Below, in pieces: positions 24,194 through 32,760 of a DNA stretch of 37,655 nucleotides (the first letter of the stretch is position 1; each line of letters opens with the position of its first letter). The stretch lies in contig CAKUWO010000010.1 in assembly GCA_934699415.1 (NCBI GenBank), positions 1 to 37,655 on the forward strand, read 5' to 3'. The position numbers and the translations under genes are program-made. The notes below the pieces were generated by a model, which worked only from the letters and a program-made list of their open reading frames with translations, was not told where the DNA came from and did no database searches. The stretch comes from an uncultured Erysipelotrichaceae bacterium (GTDB lineage: Bacteria > Bacillota_I > Bacilli_A > Erysipelotrichales > Erysipelotrichaceae).

Positions 24194-25295
24194 ATGGAAA
24201 TTTATGAAATGAAACAGAGCCTAGCCGCTTCCTTAAAGAAGCTCAAAGAGCTGGGCGACTCTCTTTGACCTGCCTAAATTAGATAATCAAATTAAAAATT
24301 TAGAAGATAAACAAAATGAAGCTAATTTCTGGGATGATTCTAAAAAAGCACAAGCTATTATTAAAGAATATAATGTATTAAAAAATACTAAAAAAGAATA
24401 TGATACTAATTTAGCTTCAATTAGTGATTTATCTGCTTCTGTAGAATTATTAACAAAAGAAAATGATCCTGAACTTCAAGAATTGGTAGAAGAAGAATAT
24501 AAAGAAGCAATGGATAACTTTGAGAAGTTTGAAATTGATTGTTTATTAAGTGATAAGTACGATCACAATAATGCTATTCTTGAAATTCATCCAGGTGCTG
24601 GTGGAACTGAAGCACAAGACTGGGCAATGATGTTATATCGCATGTATCAACGTTATGCTGAAAACAATGGTTTTGGCTTTGAAGTTTTAGATTATGAAGA
24701 AGCTGATGATGCTGGAATTAAGTCTTGCCAAGTATTAATCAAAGGTGATTTAGCATATGGATATCTTAAAGGCGAACATGGTGTTCATCGTTTAGTGCGT
24801 ATTTCCCCATTTGATTCTAGTGCTAGACGTCATACATCATTTGCGGCTGTTGAAATTACACCAGAACTTGAAGATGATAGTGAAGTTATTATTGATGAAA
24901 AAGATTTGGAATTAGATACCATGCGCTCATCTGGAGCTGGTGGTCAACATATCAATAAAACCGATTCAGCTGTACGTATTAAACATATTCCAACTGGTAT
25001 TGTTGTTTTCTGCCAAACGGAAAGATCTCAAATTAAAAACCGTGAACATTGCATGATGATTTTAAAATCTAAAATTGCAATGTTGAAGGAAGAAGAGCGT
25101 AAAAAAGAAGAAGCTGCACTAAAAGGTGAACTTCGAAAGATTGAATGGGGTTCCCAGATTAGATCCTATGTCTTTTGCCCATATACAATGGTTAAAGACC
25201 ATCGTACAGGATGGGAAGAAACTAATGTTGCTAAAGTTATGGATGGTGATATTTCTTCTTTCTTATTTGCTTATTTAAAATCACAAATGAAATAA
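24194..25295 (+). CDS. prfB: Peptide chain release factor 2 (programmed +1 frameshift)
   Basis: Releases peptides at UGA and UAA stops. ATG 24194, after AAAGGAG, opens a 24-codon frame ending at TGA 24266-24268 in the conserved context CTT-TGA-C. A +1 shift at that site joins the main frame at GAC 24267, giving a 366-residue protein of normal length. The main part has the RF2 recognition motif RISPFDSSARRHTSFA (SPF) and the catalytic GGQ in SSGAGGQHINKTD. The frameshift is autoregulatory: plentiful RF2 terminates early. secA stops 1 nt upstream. Confidence 0.96.
24260..24270 (+). promoter_or_regulatory. prfB programmed frameshift site
   Basis: Slippery CTT (24263-24265) followed by TGA and C. 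The upstream GAGCTGGG is the only Shine-Dalgarno-like stretch and is further away than in Escherichia coli, so the stimulator may be weaker. Confidence 0.93.
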
Positions 25296-25316
25296 AAGAC
25301 TCCTTAGGGAGTCTTT
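25295..25316. terminator. Bidirectional terminator between prfB and arsR-type gene
   Basis: Stem AAAGACTCC/GGAGTCTTT (25295-25303 with 25308-25316) with T-rich tails both ways; convergent genes on each side. Confidence 0.9.
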
Positions 25317-25317
25317 A

Positions 25318-25674
25318 TTAATCTTTTTCTCTAATATGTTCAAGTGTTAAGTTAAAGACACTAGCAACATGTTCATCAGCTAATGAATAATAAACAGTTT
25401 TACCGGCTTTATTATTACTCACAAGTTTAGCAGCTTTAAGAATTCTTAATTGGTGACTTACAGCACTACGATTCATACCTACCACATTACATAAATCGGA
25501 AACACATAATTCACCAACAGCTAAAGCACTAAGTAATCTAATTCTTGTTGGATCGCCCATAACTTTATAAAAATCAGCTAAACCATCAATTTCTTCTTCT
25601 AAAAGTTTATTATTATTATTAGCGATATCAACTTTTTCTTGATCTAAAACATCATAAAGATACTCTGTATTCAT
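25318..25674 (-). CDS. ArsR/SmtB-family metal-responsive repressor
   Basis: A 118-residue winged-helix repressor. The recognition region reads ELCVSDLCNVVGMNRSAVSH-QLRIL, very close to SmtB/CzrA. In the C-terminal helix, DEH, ten residues, then HIRE gives Asp-x-His and His-x-x-Glu, the alpha-5 zinc site of SmtB (D, H, H, E). The CadC-type second Cys of the recognition helix is Ser, arguing for Zn/Co rather than Cd/Pb thiolate sensing. The start is taken as ATG 25674; TATAAT ends 6 nt before it with no ribosome site. An in-frame TTG at 25692 would put the start upstream of that -10. Probable repressor of the efflux operon at 26670. Confidence 0.88.
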   Translation of the reverse strand: MNTEYLYDVLDQEKVDIANNNNKLLEEEIDGLADFYKVMGDPTRIRLLSALAVGELCVSDLCNVVGMNRSAVSHQLRILKAAKLVSNNKAGKTVYYSLADEHVASVFNLTLEHIREKD

Positions 25675-25680
25675 ATCATT

Positions 25681-25686
25681 ATTATA
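25681..25686 (-). promoter_or_regulatory. -10 element adjacent to the arsR-type gene start
   Basis: Minus-strand TATAAT, then AATGAT, then ATG 25674. TTGAAA lies 19 nt before it as a possible -35. Leaderless geometry. Confidence 0.6.
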
Positions 25687-25697
25687 ATCCAAGAAAC

Positions 25698-26525
25698 TTA
25701 ATTAATTTCAAAGTCTGCACTCATATTTCCTGCAACAAGACGATAATGACCAGCTTTTAGATAATCATTTAAAGGGATGATGAACTTTTCTTCACCATGT
25801 TTATTAATGGTTATAAATTCCTTTCCTTGTAACTCAATAGGATTATCTTTATTAGTAGATAATAATTCATTTTCATAGTAGAGCTCATAAGAATAGTCAT
25901 AATCAATGCTTTCGCTCTCATTTAAGATATAGAAAGTTAATTTTTTTAAACCATAATCATAGATAATTAAAGCTCTTTGATTATCTTCGATATCTAAGTA
26001 TCTAGTCTCATTAGCTAAGCCGGGTATTTTATTATCATCTATACAATAACTATTGATTAGTTGAAAAATCTCATCAATTGCTTTATATCCTCTATCGGGT
26101 ATCGCTTGCGAACTATTAAAGTTCACAAAATCTAAATTACCAAAATTAAAAGAATAAGAAGATGTAGGAGCATCATAGACCATAATATTGCTTAATTTTA
26201 AATTATTGAAACCAGAAGACATTTTATATTTATAAAATATTTCTTCAATTTCATTAAGAATTTCTTTATCCACAAAGTATTCCTTAGTGCTGGGTGTGAT
26301 AGATAGATATTGCAAGTGACAATAAATAATTGCTTTATCATCATCTAAAGTAACACTTTTATTGGTATAACTGCCATCCATTCCGCCACCTGAGGTATAT
26401 GTGAATCTTATTAATGGCTTTTCAAATCGTTTGTTAGCTAAAAATAGTTTTCTAATAAACATAAAACCTCCTATAAGAATTAAAAATACCGTTGCACTAA
26501 ACAATAGTTTTTTAATCATTTTCAT
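25698..26525 (-). CDS. Membrane-anchored protein of unknown function in the metal locus
   Basis: A 275-residue protein: short basic N-terminus (MKMIKKLLF), one hydrophobic helix to about residue 22, then a hydrophilic extracytoplasmic part with many Asp, Asn and Tyr. The last 110 residues look like a beta sandwich (LDIEDNQRALIIYDYG onwards, ending AGHYRLVAGNMSADFEIN). AAGGTGAT precedes ATG 26525. It lies between the repressor gene and the efflux operon, on the repressor's strand, but shows no metal-binding motif, so its role in metal handling is unproven. I do not recognise a family. Confidence 0.75.
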   Translation of the reverse strand: MKMIKKLLFSATVFLILIGGFMFIRKLFLANKRFEKPLIRFTYTSGGGMDGSYTNKSVTLDDDKAIIYCHLQYLSITPSTKEYFVDKEILNEIEEIFYKYKMSSGFNNLKLSNIMVYDAPTSSYSFNFGNLDFVNFNSSQAIPDRGYKAIDEIFQLINSYCIDDNKIPGLANETRYLDIEDNQRALIIYDYGLKKLTFYILNESESIDYDYSYELYYENELLSTNKDNPIELQGKEFITINKHGEEKFIIPLNDYLKAGHYRLVAGNMSADFEIN

Positions 26526-26594
26526 AATTATCACCTTTAATTGTTACTTCAATTTCATCATAACAAACATTTTTAATTTTCAGTAATAAAACTA

Positions 26595-26623
26595 TTGCAA
26601 GTATATCCAAGTATTCATATAAT
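26595..26623 (+). promoter_or_regulatory. Promoter of the metal efflux operon
   Basis: TTGCAA (26595-26600), 17-nt spacer, perfect TATAAT (26618-26623). The predicted start near 26630 is just before the operator. Confidence 0.8.
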
Positions 26624-26635
26624 ATTTATAGAACA

Positions 26636-26653
26636 GTTGAATAACCATTCAAC
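26636..26653 (+). promoter_or_regulatory. ArsR/SmtB-type operator
   Basis: Perfect inverted repeat GTTGAAT-AACC-ATTCAAC just downstream of the predicted start point. It resembles the TGAA-TTCA half-sites bound by SmtB, CzrA and CadC repressors; the repressor encoded at 25318 is the obvious ligand. Confidence 0.8.
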
Positions 26654-26669
26654 TAAGGAAGGAATAGAT

Positions 26670-26891
26670 ATGAAGAAAGTAATTAAAATTGATGTAGATT
26701 GTGCGAACTGTGCTGAAAAATGTGAACGTATTATTAGTGAAATTGAAGGTGTAGAATCTGCTACTATCTCATTTATGACTCAAAAGCTTACAATCAAAGC
26801 ACCAGAAGAAAAGATGAATGACATTTTAAAAGAGGCTGTAGAAAAGATTTCCAAGGCAGACCCAGACACTGTTTTATATGTTGAAGGCTAA
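26670..26891 (+). CDS. Free-standing heavy-metal-associated domain protein
   Basis: A 73-residue ferredoxin-like metal-binding domain. The loop DVDCANCAEKCE has the DCxxC motif found in the N-terminal domain of ZntA/CadA-type zinc and cadmium pumps, rather than the MxCxxC of copper chaperones. AAGGAAGGA precedes ATG 26670; an upstream in-frame ATG at 26595 lies in the promoter. It ends 14 nt inside the ATPase gene. It looks like the amino-terminal metal domain of the pump made as a separate protein. Confidence 0.88.
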   Translation: MKKVIKIDVDCANCAEKCERIISEIEGVESATISFMTQKLTIKAPEEKMNDILKEAVEKISKADPDTVLYVEG

Positions 26892-28731
26892 ACAAAAGAA
26901 AACACTCATTCGTCTTTGCGTCTCGGCTATTTTATATATCATAGCTTTATTAACTAAAGAACCTTTAAAAGATATCTTCTTTATCATTTCATATATCATT
27001 ATTGGTTATGATGTCATTTATAAAGCCTTTAGAAATATCGGCCATGGTCAAATCTTTGATGAATATTTCTTGATGGGTATTGCAACCATTGGGGCAGCTT
27101 TATTAAGTGATTTTGGTGAAGCTGCAGCTGTTATGTTGCTCTATCAATTGGGTGAATGGTTTCAATCATATGCTTCTGAAAGAAGTAGACAATCAATTGC
27201 TTCTTTGATGGATATTAGACCTGATTATGCCGTTATTGAAAAAGATGGTGCCTTTATTAAGGTGGATCCTGAAGAAGTAGAAATTGGTACTTTAATTACC
27301 ATTAGGCCAGGAGAAAGAGTGCCACTTGATGGAATAGTAATTGATGGTGAAAGTTTTTTAGATACATCAGCACTAACCGGCGAATCACAACCTCGATTAG
27401 TTAAGAATGGGGAAGAAGTAATTTCTGGATGTATTAATAAAACAGGTGTTATTAAAGTTCAAGTAAATAAAGAATTTGAAGAATCAACTGTTAGTAAAAT
27501 CTTAGACTTAGTTGAAAACTCATCTTCTAAAAAGAGTAAATCAGAAAATTTCATCTCCAAATTTGCTCATTACTATACACCAATCGTAGTCTTTTCAGCT
27601 TTAGCTTTAGCACTTATTCCACCATTATTTATTGGCATTAAAGATCCTTTGATTTGGAAGTCTTGGATTTATCGTGGCTTAAATTTCTTAGTAGTTTCTT
27701 GTCCTTGTGCGCTTGTTTTATCGGTACCACTCTCCTTTTTCTCAGGGCTTGGTAGCGCATCTAAAGCTGGGGTTTTGATTAAGGGTAGCAACTATTTAGA
27801 AGCTTTAGCAGAAGTCAAAACTATTGCTTTTGATAAAACTGGTACTTTAACCTCAGGTAGTTTTAAGGTGATTGGTGTTGATTGTTATGGAAATTTAAAT
27901 GAAAGCGAAATCTTAAGTCTTGCTGCAAGATGTGAGAAATATTCTAATCATCCAATTTCTGAATCGATCAAAGAAGCCGCCGTTATTAAAGAAGAAAACG
28001 ATTGCACTGGTATTGAAGAGATAGCAGGACATGGTGTAAAAGCTCTTATTGATAATCAAGAAGTGCTTGTTGGAAATAGTAAATTATTATTAGCCAATGG
28101 CGTTGAAATTATTGATGATTATAAAGCTATTGGCACTCTTGTTTATGTAGCTATTGATAAGAAACTAATAGGGCGTATCATTATTGGTGATGAAATTAAA
28201 AGCGACATCAAAGAAGCTTTAGTTAAGCTTAAAAAAGAAGGCATTACTAAAACCGTACTTTTAACAGGCGATAATAAAGATGTTGCTGAAGAAGTTGCTG
28301 AAGAAATTGGTATTAATGAAGTTTATGCTGAATTATTGCCACAAGATAAAGTTAATATCATTGAAAAATTATTAAATGAAAACCAAGGCAAAGTAGCTTT
28401 TACTGGTGATGGTATCAATGACGCTCCTGTACTTATGCGCTCTGATGTAGGGATTGCAATGGGTGCTTTAGGAAGCGATGCTGCAATTGAAGCCGCTGAT
28501 ATTGTTTTAATGGATGATGATATTTCTAAAATTGTAACTGCTATACATATCTCAAGAAAAACTTTAAAGATTGTTAAAGAAAACATTATCTTTGCGATAG
28601 CGATTAAGATATTGGTATTAATACTTAGTGCTATTGGTCATGCTAATATGTGGGCTGCAATATTTGCTGATGTTGGTGTTGCGATAATTTGTGTCTTAAA
28701 CGCCATGCGTGCCCTTAATATCAATAAATAA
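26878..28731 (+). CDS. P1B-type zinc/cadmium/cobalt-exporting ATPase
   Basis: A 617-residue heavy-metal pump. In order: membrane helices; actuator ALTGESQPR; metal-site helix SCPCALVLSVPLS (CPC); phosphorylation DKTGTLT; nucleotide-site KYSNHPISES (HP); GDGINDAPVL; and last helices with MWAAIFADVGVAI, where the Asp matches the metal-site Asp of ZntA. This set fits the P1B-2 Zn/Cd/Pb group. It has no metal-binding domain of its own; the separate protein before it supplies one. Start ATG 26878 overlaps that gene by 14 nt and lacks a ribosome site, so translation is coupled; TTG 26881 is the alternative. Confidence 0.93.
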   Translation: MLKAKQKKTLIRLCVSAILYIIALLTKEPLKDIFFIISYIIIGYDVIYKAFRNIGHGQIFDEYFLMGIATIGAALLSDFGEAAAVMLLYQLGEWFQSYASERSRQSIASLMDIRPDYAVIEKDGAFIKVDPEEVEIGTLITIRPGERVPLDGIVIDGESFLDTSALTGESQPRLVKNGEEVISGCINKTGVIKVQVNKEFEESTVSKILDLVENSSSKKSKSENFISKFAHYYTPIVVFSALALALIPPLFIGIKDPLIWKSWIYRGLNFLVVSCPCALVLSVPLSFFSGLGSASKAGVLIKGSNYLEALAEVKTIAFDKTGTLTSGSFKVIGVDCYGNLNESEILSLAARCEKYSNHPISESIKEAAVIKEENDCTGIEEIAGHGVKALIDNQEVLVGNSKLLLANGVEIIDDYKAIGTLVYVAIDKKLIGRIIIGDEIKSDIKEALVKLKKEGITKTVLLTGDNKDVAEEVAEEIGINEVYAELLPQDKVNIIEKLLNENQGKVAFTGDGINDAPVLMRSDVGIAMGALGSDAAIEAADIVLMDDDISKIVTAIHISRKTLKIVKENIIFAIAIKILVLILSAIGHANMWAAIFADVGVAIICVLNAMRALNINK

Positions 28732-28743
28732 ATTCATGTCTTT

Positions 28744-28767
28744 AGGTCTGCTTTGAGCAGGCCTTTT
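28744..28767 (+). terminator. Terminator after the P1B ATPase gene
   Basis: Stem AGGTCTGC/GCAGGCCT (28744-28751 with 28757-28764, one T-G pair), loop TTTGA, then TTTT. Confidence 0.85.
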
Positions 28768-28770
28768 CTA

Positions 28771-28779
28771 TGTTAAAAT
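28771..28779 (+). promoter_or_regulatory. Extended -10 promoter of the YehR-like gene
   Basis: TG-T-TAAAAT 16 nt before the ATG, upstream of the ribosome site GAGAGG; starts 4 nt after the previous terminator tail. Confidence 0.6.
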
Positions 28780-28795
28780 CATAGAGAGGTATTTT

Positions 28796-29242
28796 ATGCG
28801 ATTAATTAAAACGATATTACTTATGACTATATTTCTTTTAAGTGCTTGCCAAACAAAAGAAAAGACAATGGTATGTAAGATGGGTGATATTGATAATGAA
28901 ACAGCCTATTCTTTAAATACTTTTGTAGCTAAGGGTGATGATATTATTAAAATTAATTATCATGCGATAACTGATTATGATTATTATAATATCGATTACC
29001 AAGACATTAAGAATGCCTGTGATTTACTAAAAGAGAAATATAATGCTCATGAAGGTATTACTTATTCTTATTCTTTAGACCAAGAAAAAGGCTTAGTTAT
29101 AGAAGATACAATTATTGATATAACTAAAGCTAGCCATGAATCACTATATGAAGTAGGCGTTATTAATGATACTTCAGCTTCAGCTATTTCTTTAGAAAAG
29201 ACAATTAATCACTTAAAAGAAGCTGGCTTTAGTTGTAACTAA
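28796..29242 (+). CDS. YehR-like (DUF1307) lipoprotein
   Basis: A 148-residue lipoprotein: signal MRLIKTILLMTIFLLSAC with the lipobox LSAC and modified Cys at residue 18. The mature part has the layout of YehR/DUF1307 proteins: a strand region about ion or ligand-induced unfolding (KGDDIIKINYHA), a helix with KEKYNAHEGITYSYS, a paired-strand block, and a final LEKTINHLKEAGF helix. The function of this family is unknown. GAGAGG precedes ATG 28796. It is transcribed alone. Confidence 0.68.
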   Translation: MRLIKTILLMTIFLLSACQTKEKTMVCKMGDIDNETAYSLNTFVAKGDDIIKINYHAITDYDYYNIDYQDIKNACDLLKEKYNAHEGITYSYSLDQEKGLVIEDTIIDITKASHESLYEVGVINDTSASAISLEKTINHLKEAGFSCN

Positions 29243-29262
29243 GTGCTACTTAGAATTTAAAA

Positions 29263-29271
29263 TGTTACAAT
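29263..29271 (+). promoter_or_regulatory. Extended -10 promoter of metG
   Basis: TG-T-TACAAT, 45 nt before ATG 29317. The same nonamer TGTTACAAT occurs before the second MATE gene. The short leader leaves no room for a T-box. Confidence 0.6.
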
Positions 29272-29316
29272 AGTAAACATAATGTAGAAAAAATCCTTTT
29301 CATTCGAGGAGCGTTT

Positions 29317-31266
29317 ATGACAGAGAAAAAACCATATTATATTACTACCCCAATTTATTATCCAAGTGCTAACCTTCATGTTGGACACTGCTACACAACC
29401 TGTATTGCTGATGCTTTATCACGCAACAAGCGTTTAAGAGGCTATGATGTTTTCTTTTTAACTGGTACTGATGAACATGGTCAGAAGATTGAAAAGAAGG
29501 CAGCTGAAGCTAATGTAACGCCTAAAGAATATGTTGATGATATTGTTGCTAATGCGAAAGATTTATGGGCTTCATTAAAAATAAGCTATGATAAATTCAT
29601 TCGTACTACAGATCCTGAACATGTTTTAGGTGTTCAAAAGATCTTTGATAAACTTTATGAACAGGGCGATATTTATAAAGGCAAATATGAAGGCTGGTAT
29701 TGCACACCTTGCGAGTCATTCTGGACTGAAGCACAGCTTAAAGATGGCAAATGCCCAGATTGTGGAAGAGATGTTAGCTGGACTACTGAAGATGCTTATT
29801 TCTTAAAATTATCTAAATATCAGTCTGCTTTTGAAGCATATCTTGATAAACATCGCGATTTAATGCAACCACAAAGTCGTTATAACGAAATGGTTAATAA
29901 TTTCTTAAAACCAGGATTAAAGGACCTTTGTGTTTCAAGATCTTCAGTTAAATGGGGCATTCCTTTAACTTTTGATTCAAACCAGACAGTTTATGTATGG
30001 CTTGATGCTTTATCAAACTACATTACAGCTTTAGGTTATTTGAGCGAAGATGATGAGAAATTTAAGAAATATTGGCCAGCTGATTTACATTTAGTTGGTA
30101 AAGAAATTTTTAGATTCCATACTATTATTTGGCCAATTATGTTGATGGCTTTAGGTCTCCCTTTACCAAAGAAAGTATATGGCCATGGTTGGTTAACGAT
30201 TGGTGGCGGCAAGATTTCTAAATCAAAAGGTAACTCAAAGGATCCACGCATCTTTATTAAAGACTATGGCGTTGATACTGTTCGCTACTTTGTATTATCA
30301 GAAGTACCATTTGGTGCTGATGGTAACTTCTCAGAAGAATTAATGTTAGAGCGTCGTAACTCTGATTTAGCTAACGTTTTAGGTAACCTTGTTAAAAGAT
30401 CTATTTCGATGGCTAATAAATATTTTAATGGTGAATTACATAAGTTTGATAACTATACAAGTTTAGATGAAGAAGTTGTTGCTTATTTAAATGCCATGGA
30501 TAAAGAGGCTGAAGATAGTATGGAAGAATTAGATCTTCCTAAGACTTTATCTTTAATCTTTGCCCGTTTATCACGTTTAAATAAATATATTGATGAAAAT
30601 GAGCCTTGGGTATTAGCTAAAGACGAAAGCAAGAAAGAGCGTTTAAATGATGTTTTATATACCTTAATGGAAGGTATTCGTTTGTGTGCATCTGAACTTG
30701 AGCCATTTATCCCAGATACAGCCCATAAGATTTATGAACAATTAGGCGTCCCAGCACAAAGCTTAGAAGATCGCTATTTTGGTCGCTATGATAGTTATAA
30801 AGTTGTCGAAAATCCAGAGACTTTATTTGAAAGAATTGATGAAAGTGTCTTAAATGCTTTAAAAGAAGAAGAAAAGAAGCTTGAAGAATCATTAATCGAA
30901 AATGAAGCTCATAAAGCTCAATTTAAACATAAAGATAATATTGCTTTTGATTCTTTTGAAGCTTTAGAAATGCGTGTAGGTAAAGTTTTATCTTGTGAGA
31001 AGCATCCAAAAGCAGATAAGTTATTAGTTTTAAAACTTAGTTTTGGAGATCAAGAAAGAACAATTGTGTCAGGACTTGCTGAATTCTATAAACCAGATGA
31101 ATTAGTTGGCAAGAATTTAGTTGCTATATTAAATCTTGAGCCTAGAAAACTTCGTGGTATTGAATCACAGGGTATGATTTTAACTACTGAATATATTGAT
31201 GAAAACGGTAAAGAAAAAGTTGAAGTTCTTACTTCTTCGCTTAAAGAAGGCGCGACTGTTCGTTAA
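29317..31266 (+). CDS. metG: Methionyl-tRNA synthetase
   Basis: A 649-residue class I synthetase charging tRNA-Met. HIGH-type LHVGHCYTT, zinc knuckle CTPC with CPDC, KMSKS-type KISKSKGN, anticodon-binding helices, and a C-terminal OB-fold tRNA-binding domain (ALEMRVGKVLSCEKHPKADK to GMILTTE). CGAGGAG lies 5 nt before ATG 29317. It heads a four-gene operon with dtd, folD and a DUF951 gene. Confidence 0.97.
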   Translation: MTEKKPYYITTPIYYPSANLHVGHCYTTCIADALSRNKRLRGYDVFFLTGTDEHGQKIEKKAAEANVTPKEYVDDIVANAKDLWASLKISYDKFIRTTDPEHVLGVQKIFDKLYEQGDIYKGKYEGWYCTPCESFWTEAQLKDGKCPDCGRDVSWTTEDAYFLKLSKYQSAFEAYLDKHRDLMQPQSRYNEMVNNFLKPGLKDLCVSRSSVKWGIPLTFDSNQTVYVWLDALSNYITALGYLSEDDEKFKKYWPADLHLVGKEIFRFHTIIWPIMLMALGLPLPKKVYGHGWLTIGGGKISKSKGNSKDPRIFIKDYGVDTVRYFVLSEVPFGADGNFSEELMLERRNSDLANVLGNLVKRSISMANKYFNGELHKFDNYTSLDEEVVAYLNAMDKEAEDSMEELDLPKTLSLIFARLSRLNKYIDENEPWVLAKDESKKERLNDVLYTLMEGIRLCASELEPFIPDTAHKIYEQLGVPAQSLEDRYFGRYDSYKVVENPETLFERIDESVLNALKEEEKKLEESLIENEAHKAQFKHKDNIAFDSFEALEMRVGKVLSCEKHPKADKLLVLKLSFGDQERTIVSGLAEFYKPDELVGKNLVAILNLEPRKLRGIESQGMILTTEYIDENGKEKVEVLTSSLKEGATVR

Positions 31267-31268
31267 TT

Positions 31269-31706
31269 ATGAGAGTTGTTGTTCAGCGTGTTTTAAATGC
31301 TAATTGTGTAGTTGGTGGTAATATCACTGGACAAATAGAAAAAGGCTATATGTTACTTGTGGGAATCAAAGATGGTGATACTCATCAAGATATTGAAAAG
31401 ATGGCTTTAAAAGTATCTAAATTAAGAATTTTTGATGATCCTGAAGGTAAGATGAATCTTGATATTCATGCAGTTAATGGTGATATCTTATCAATCTCAC
31501 AATTTACCCTTTATGGGGATGCTAAAAAAGGTAATCGTCCAAGTTTCATCGAAGCTAAAAAAGGAGATGAAGCAAAAGAAGACTACCTATATTTCAATGA
31601 ATGTTTACGCAAAGAAGGATTAAAAGTAGAAGAAGGTATCTTTGGTGCTGATATGAAGATTAGTCTCACCAATGATGGCCCTGTAACGATTCTTTTAGAG
31701 GTATAA
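31269..31706 (+). CDS. dtd: D-aminoacyl-tRNA deacylase
   Basis: A 145-residue homodimeric proofreading enzyme that strips D-amino acids from tRNA. The two active-site motifs are SQFTLYGD and NDGPVTI; the opening MRVVVQRV is typical. It starts 2 nt after metG with no ribosome site of its own, so it depends on translation from upstream. Confidence 0.96.
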   Translation: MRVVVQRVLNANCVVGGNITGQIEKGYMLLVGIKDGDTHQDIEKMALKVSKLRIFDDPEGKMNLDIHAVNGDILSISQFTLYGDAKKGNRPSFIEAKKGDEAKEDYLYFNECLRKEGLKVEEGIFGADMKISLTNDGPVTILLEV

Positions 31707-31709
31707 ACA

Positions 31710-32540
31710 ATGATTATTTATGGAAGTGAAGTTAGTAAAAGATTTAAAGAAGAGATGAAAAACGAAGTTTCTTCTCTTAATAGAGCTCCATCATTATGTG
31801 TTATCTTAGTTGGAGATAATCCAGCTTCGCTTTCATATATTCGTGGTAAAGAAAAGGCATGTAATGAGATAGGAATTAAATTCACTTTATTAAAAGCTGA
31901 TGAAAATATTAGTGAAGAAGATCTTGTTAAGATGGTTAGGGATGTCAATGATGATGAATCAATAGATGGCTTAATTGTACAAATGCCTTTACCAAAACAT
32001 ATTAATACCAATCGTATTATGGAAATGATAGATCCTAGTAAGGATGTTGATGGTTTAAATCCTTTAAATATTGGTCGTATGATATTAAAAGAAGAATGTT
32101 TTGTTCCATGCACGCCACTTGGTGTAATGGCTTTAATTAAAGAAACAGGTGTTGATATCAGTGGTAAAAGAGCGGTTGTAATGGGAAGAAGTGCTTTAGT
32201 TGGTATTCCATTAGCCCATCTATTAATGAAAGAAAATGCAACGGTAACAATTGTTCATTCTAAAACCGAAAATATTAAAGAAATTACCAGCCAAGCAGAT
32301 ATCTTAGTGGCAGCTATTGGTCAAAGTGAATTTGTGAAGTCGGACTATGTTAAAGAAGGGGCAATTGTAATTGATGTCGGTATTAACCGCATTGATGGTA
32401 AATTAAAGGGTGATGTAGCTTTTGATGAAGTCGAAGCTAAAACTAGTTATATTACTCCTGTTCCTAAAGGAGTAGGCCCAATGACAGTTACGATGTTATT
32501 AGAGAATACAATTAAGGCTTATAAACTCAAACATGATTAA
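31710..32540 (+). CDS. folD: Methylene-THF dehydrogenase/cyclohydrolase
   Basis: A 276-residue bifunctional folate enzyme interconverting methylene-, methenyl- and formyl-THF. SYIRGKEKACNEIGI contains the catalytic Tyr-Lys pair; QMPLPKHI, PCTPLGV, and the NADP site GRSALVGIPLA follow. AGAGG lies before ATG 31710 within the end of dtd. It overlaps the next gene by 8 nt. Confidence 0.96.
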   Translation: MIIYGSEVSKRFKEEMKNEVSSLNRAPSLCVILVGDNPASLSYIRGKEKACNEIGIKFTLLKADENISEEDLVKMVRDVNDDESIDGLIVQMPLPKHINTNRIMEMIDPSKDVDGLNPLNIGRMILKEECFVPCTPLGVMALIKETGVDISGKRAVVMGRSALVGIPLAHLLMKENATVTIVHSKTENIKEITSQADILVAAIGQSEFVKSDYVKEGAIVIDVGINRIDGKLKGDVAFDEVEAKTSYITPVPKGVGPMTVTMLLENTIKAYKLKHD

Positions 32541-32733
32541 AGATTATAAATTAAATGATATTGTGGAAATGAAAAAACCGCATCCTTGCAGCAATTCTAA
32601 AACATTTGAAATTGTTAGACTTGGCTCTGATATTAAGATTAAATGTTTAGCTTGTGGGGCAATTATTATGCTTCCACGTTTTGATTTTGAGAAGAAATGC
32701 AAAAGGTTAATTCAAAAAGCTGAAGAAAATTAA
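32533..32733 (+). CDS. DUF951 family protein
   Basis: A 66-residue protein with the DUF951 pattern: KKPHPC near residue 15, DIKIKCLACG, and MLPRFDFEKKCKR. The CxxC plus the first Cys suggest a small metal-binding fold. Homologues are widespread in Bacillota, often close to ychF or rpsF, with unknown function. It overlaps folD by 8 nt, has no ribosome site of its own and ends the metG operon. Confidence 0.88.
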   Translation: MIKDYKLNDIVEMKKPHPCSNSKTFEIVRLGSDIKIKCLACGAIIMLPRFDFEKKCKRLIQKAEEN

Positions 32734-32760
32734 AACCATGTGAGAAATCACATGGTTTTT
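32732..32760. terminator. Bidirectional terminator after the DUF951 gene
   Basis: Twelve-pair stem AAAACCATGTGA/TCACATGGTTTT (32732-32743 with 32748-32759, loop GAAA); convergent genes meet here. Confidence 0.92.

Noticed and set aside
24194..24482. prfB as a broken gene (frameshift mutation)
   Set aside because: The break is exactly at CTT-TGA-C, the conserved programmed site, and the reading frame on both sides matches RF2.
29239..29253. CTAAGT/ACTTAG hairpin as terminator of the YehR-like gene
   Set aside because: Only six A/T-rich pairs and no T run after it; too weak to call.
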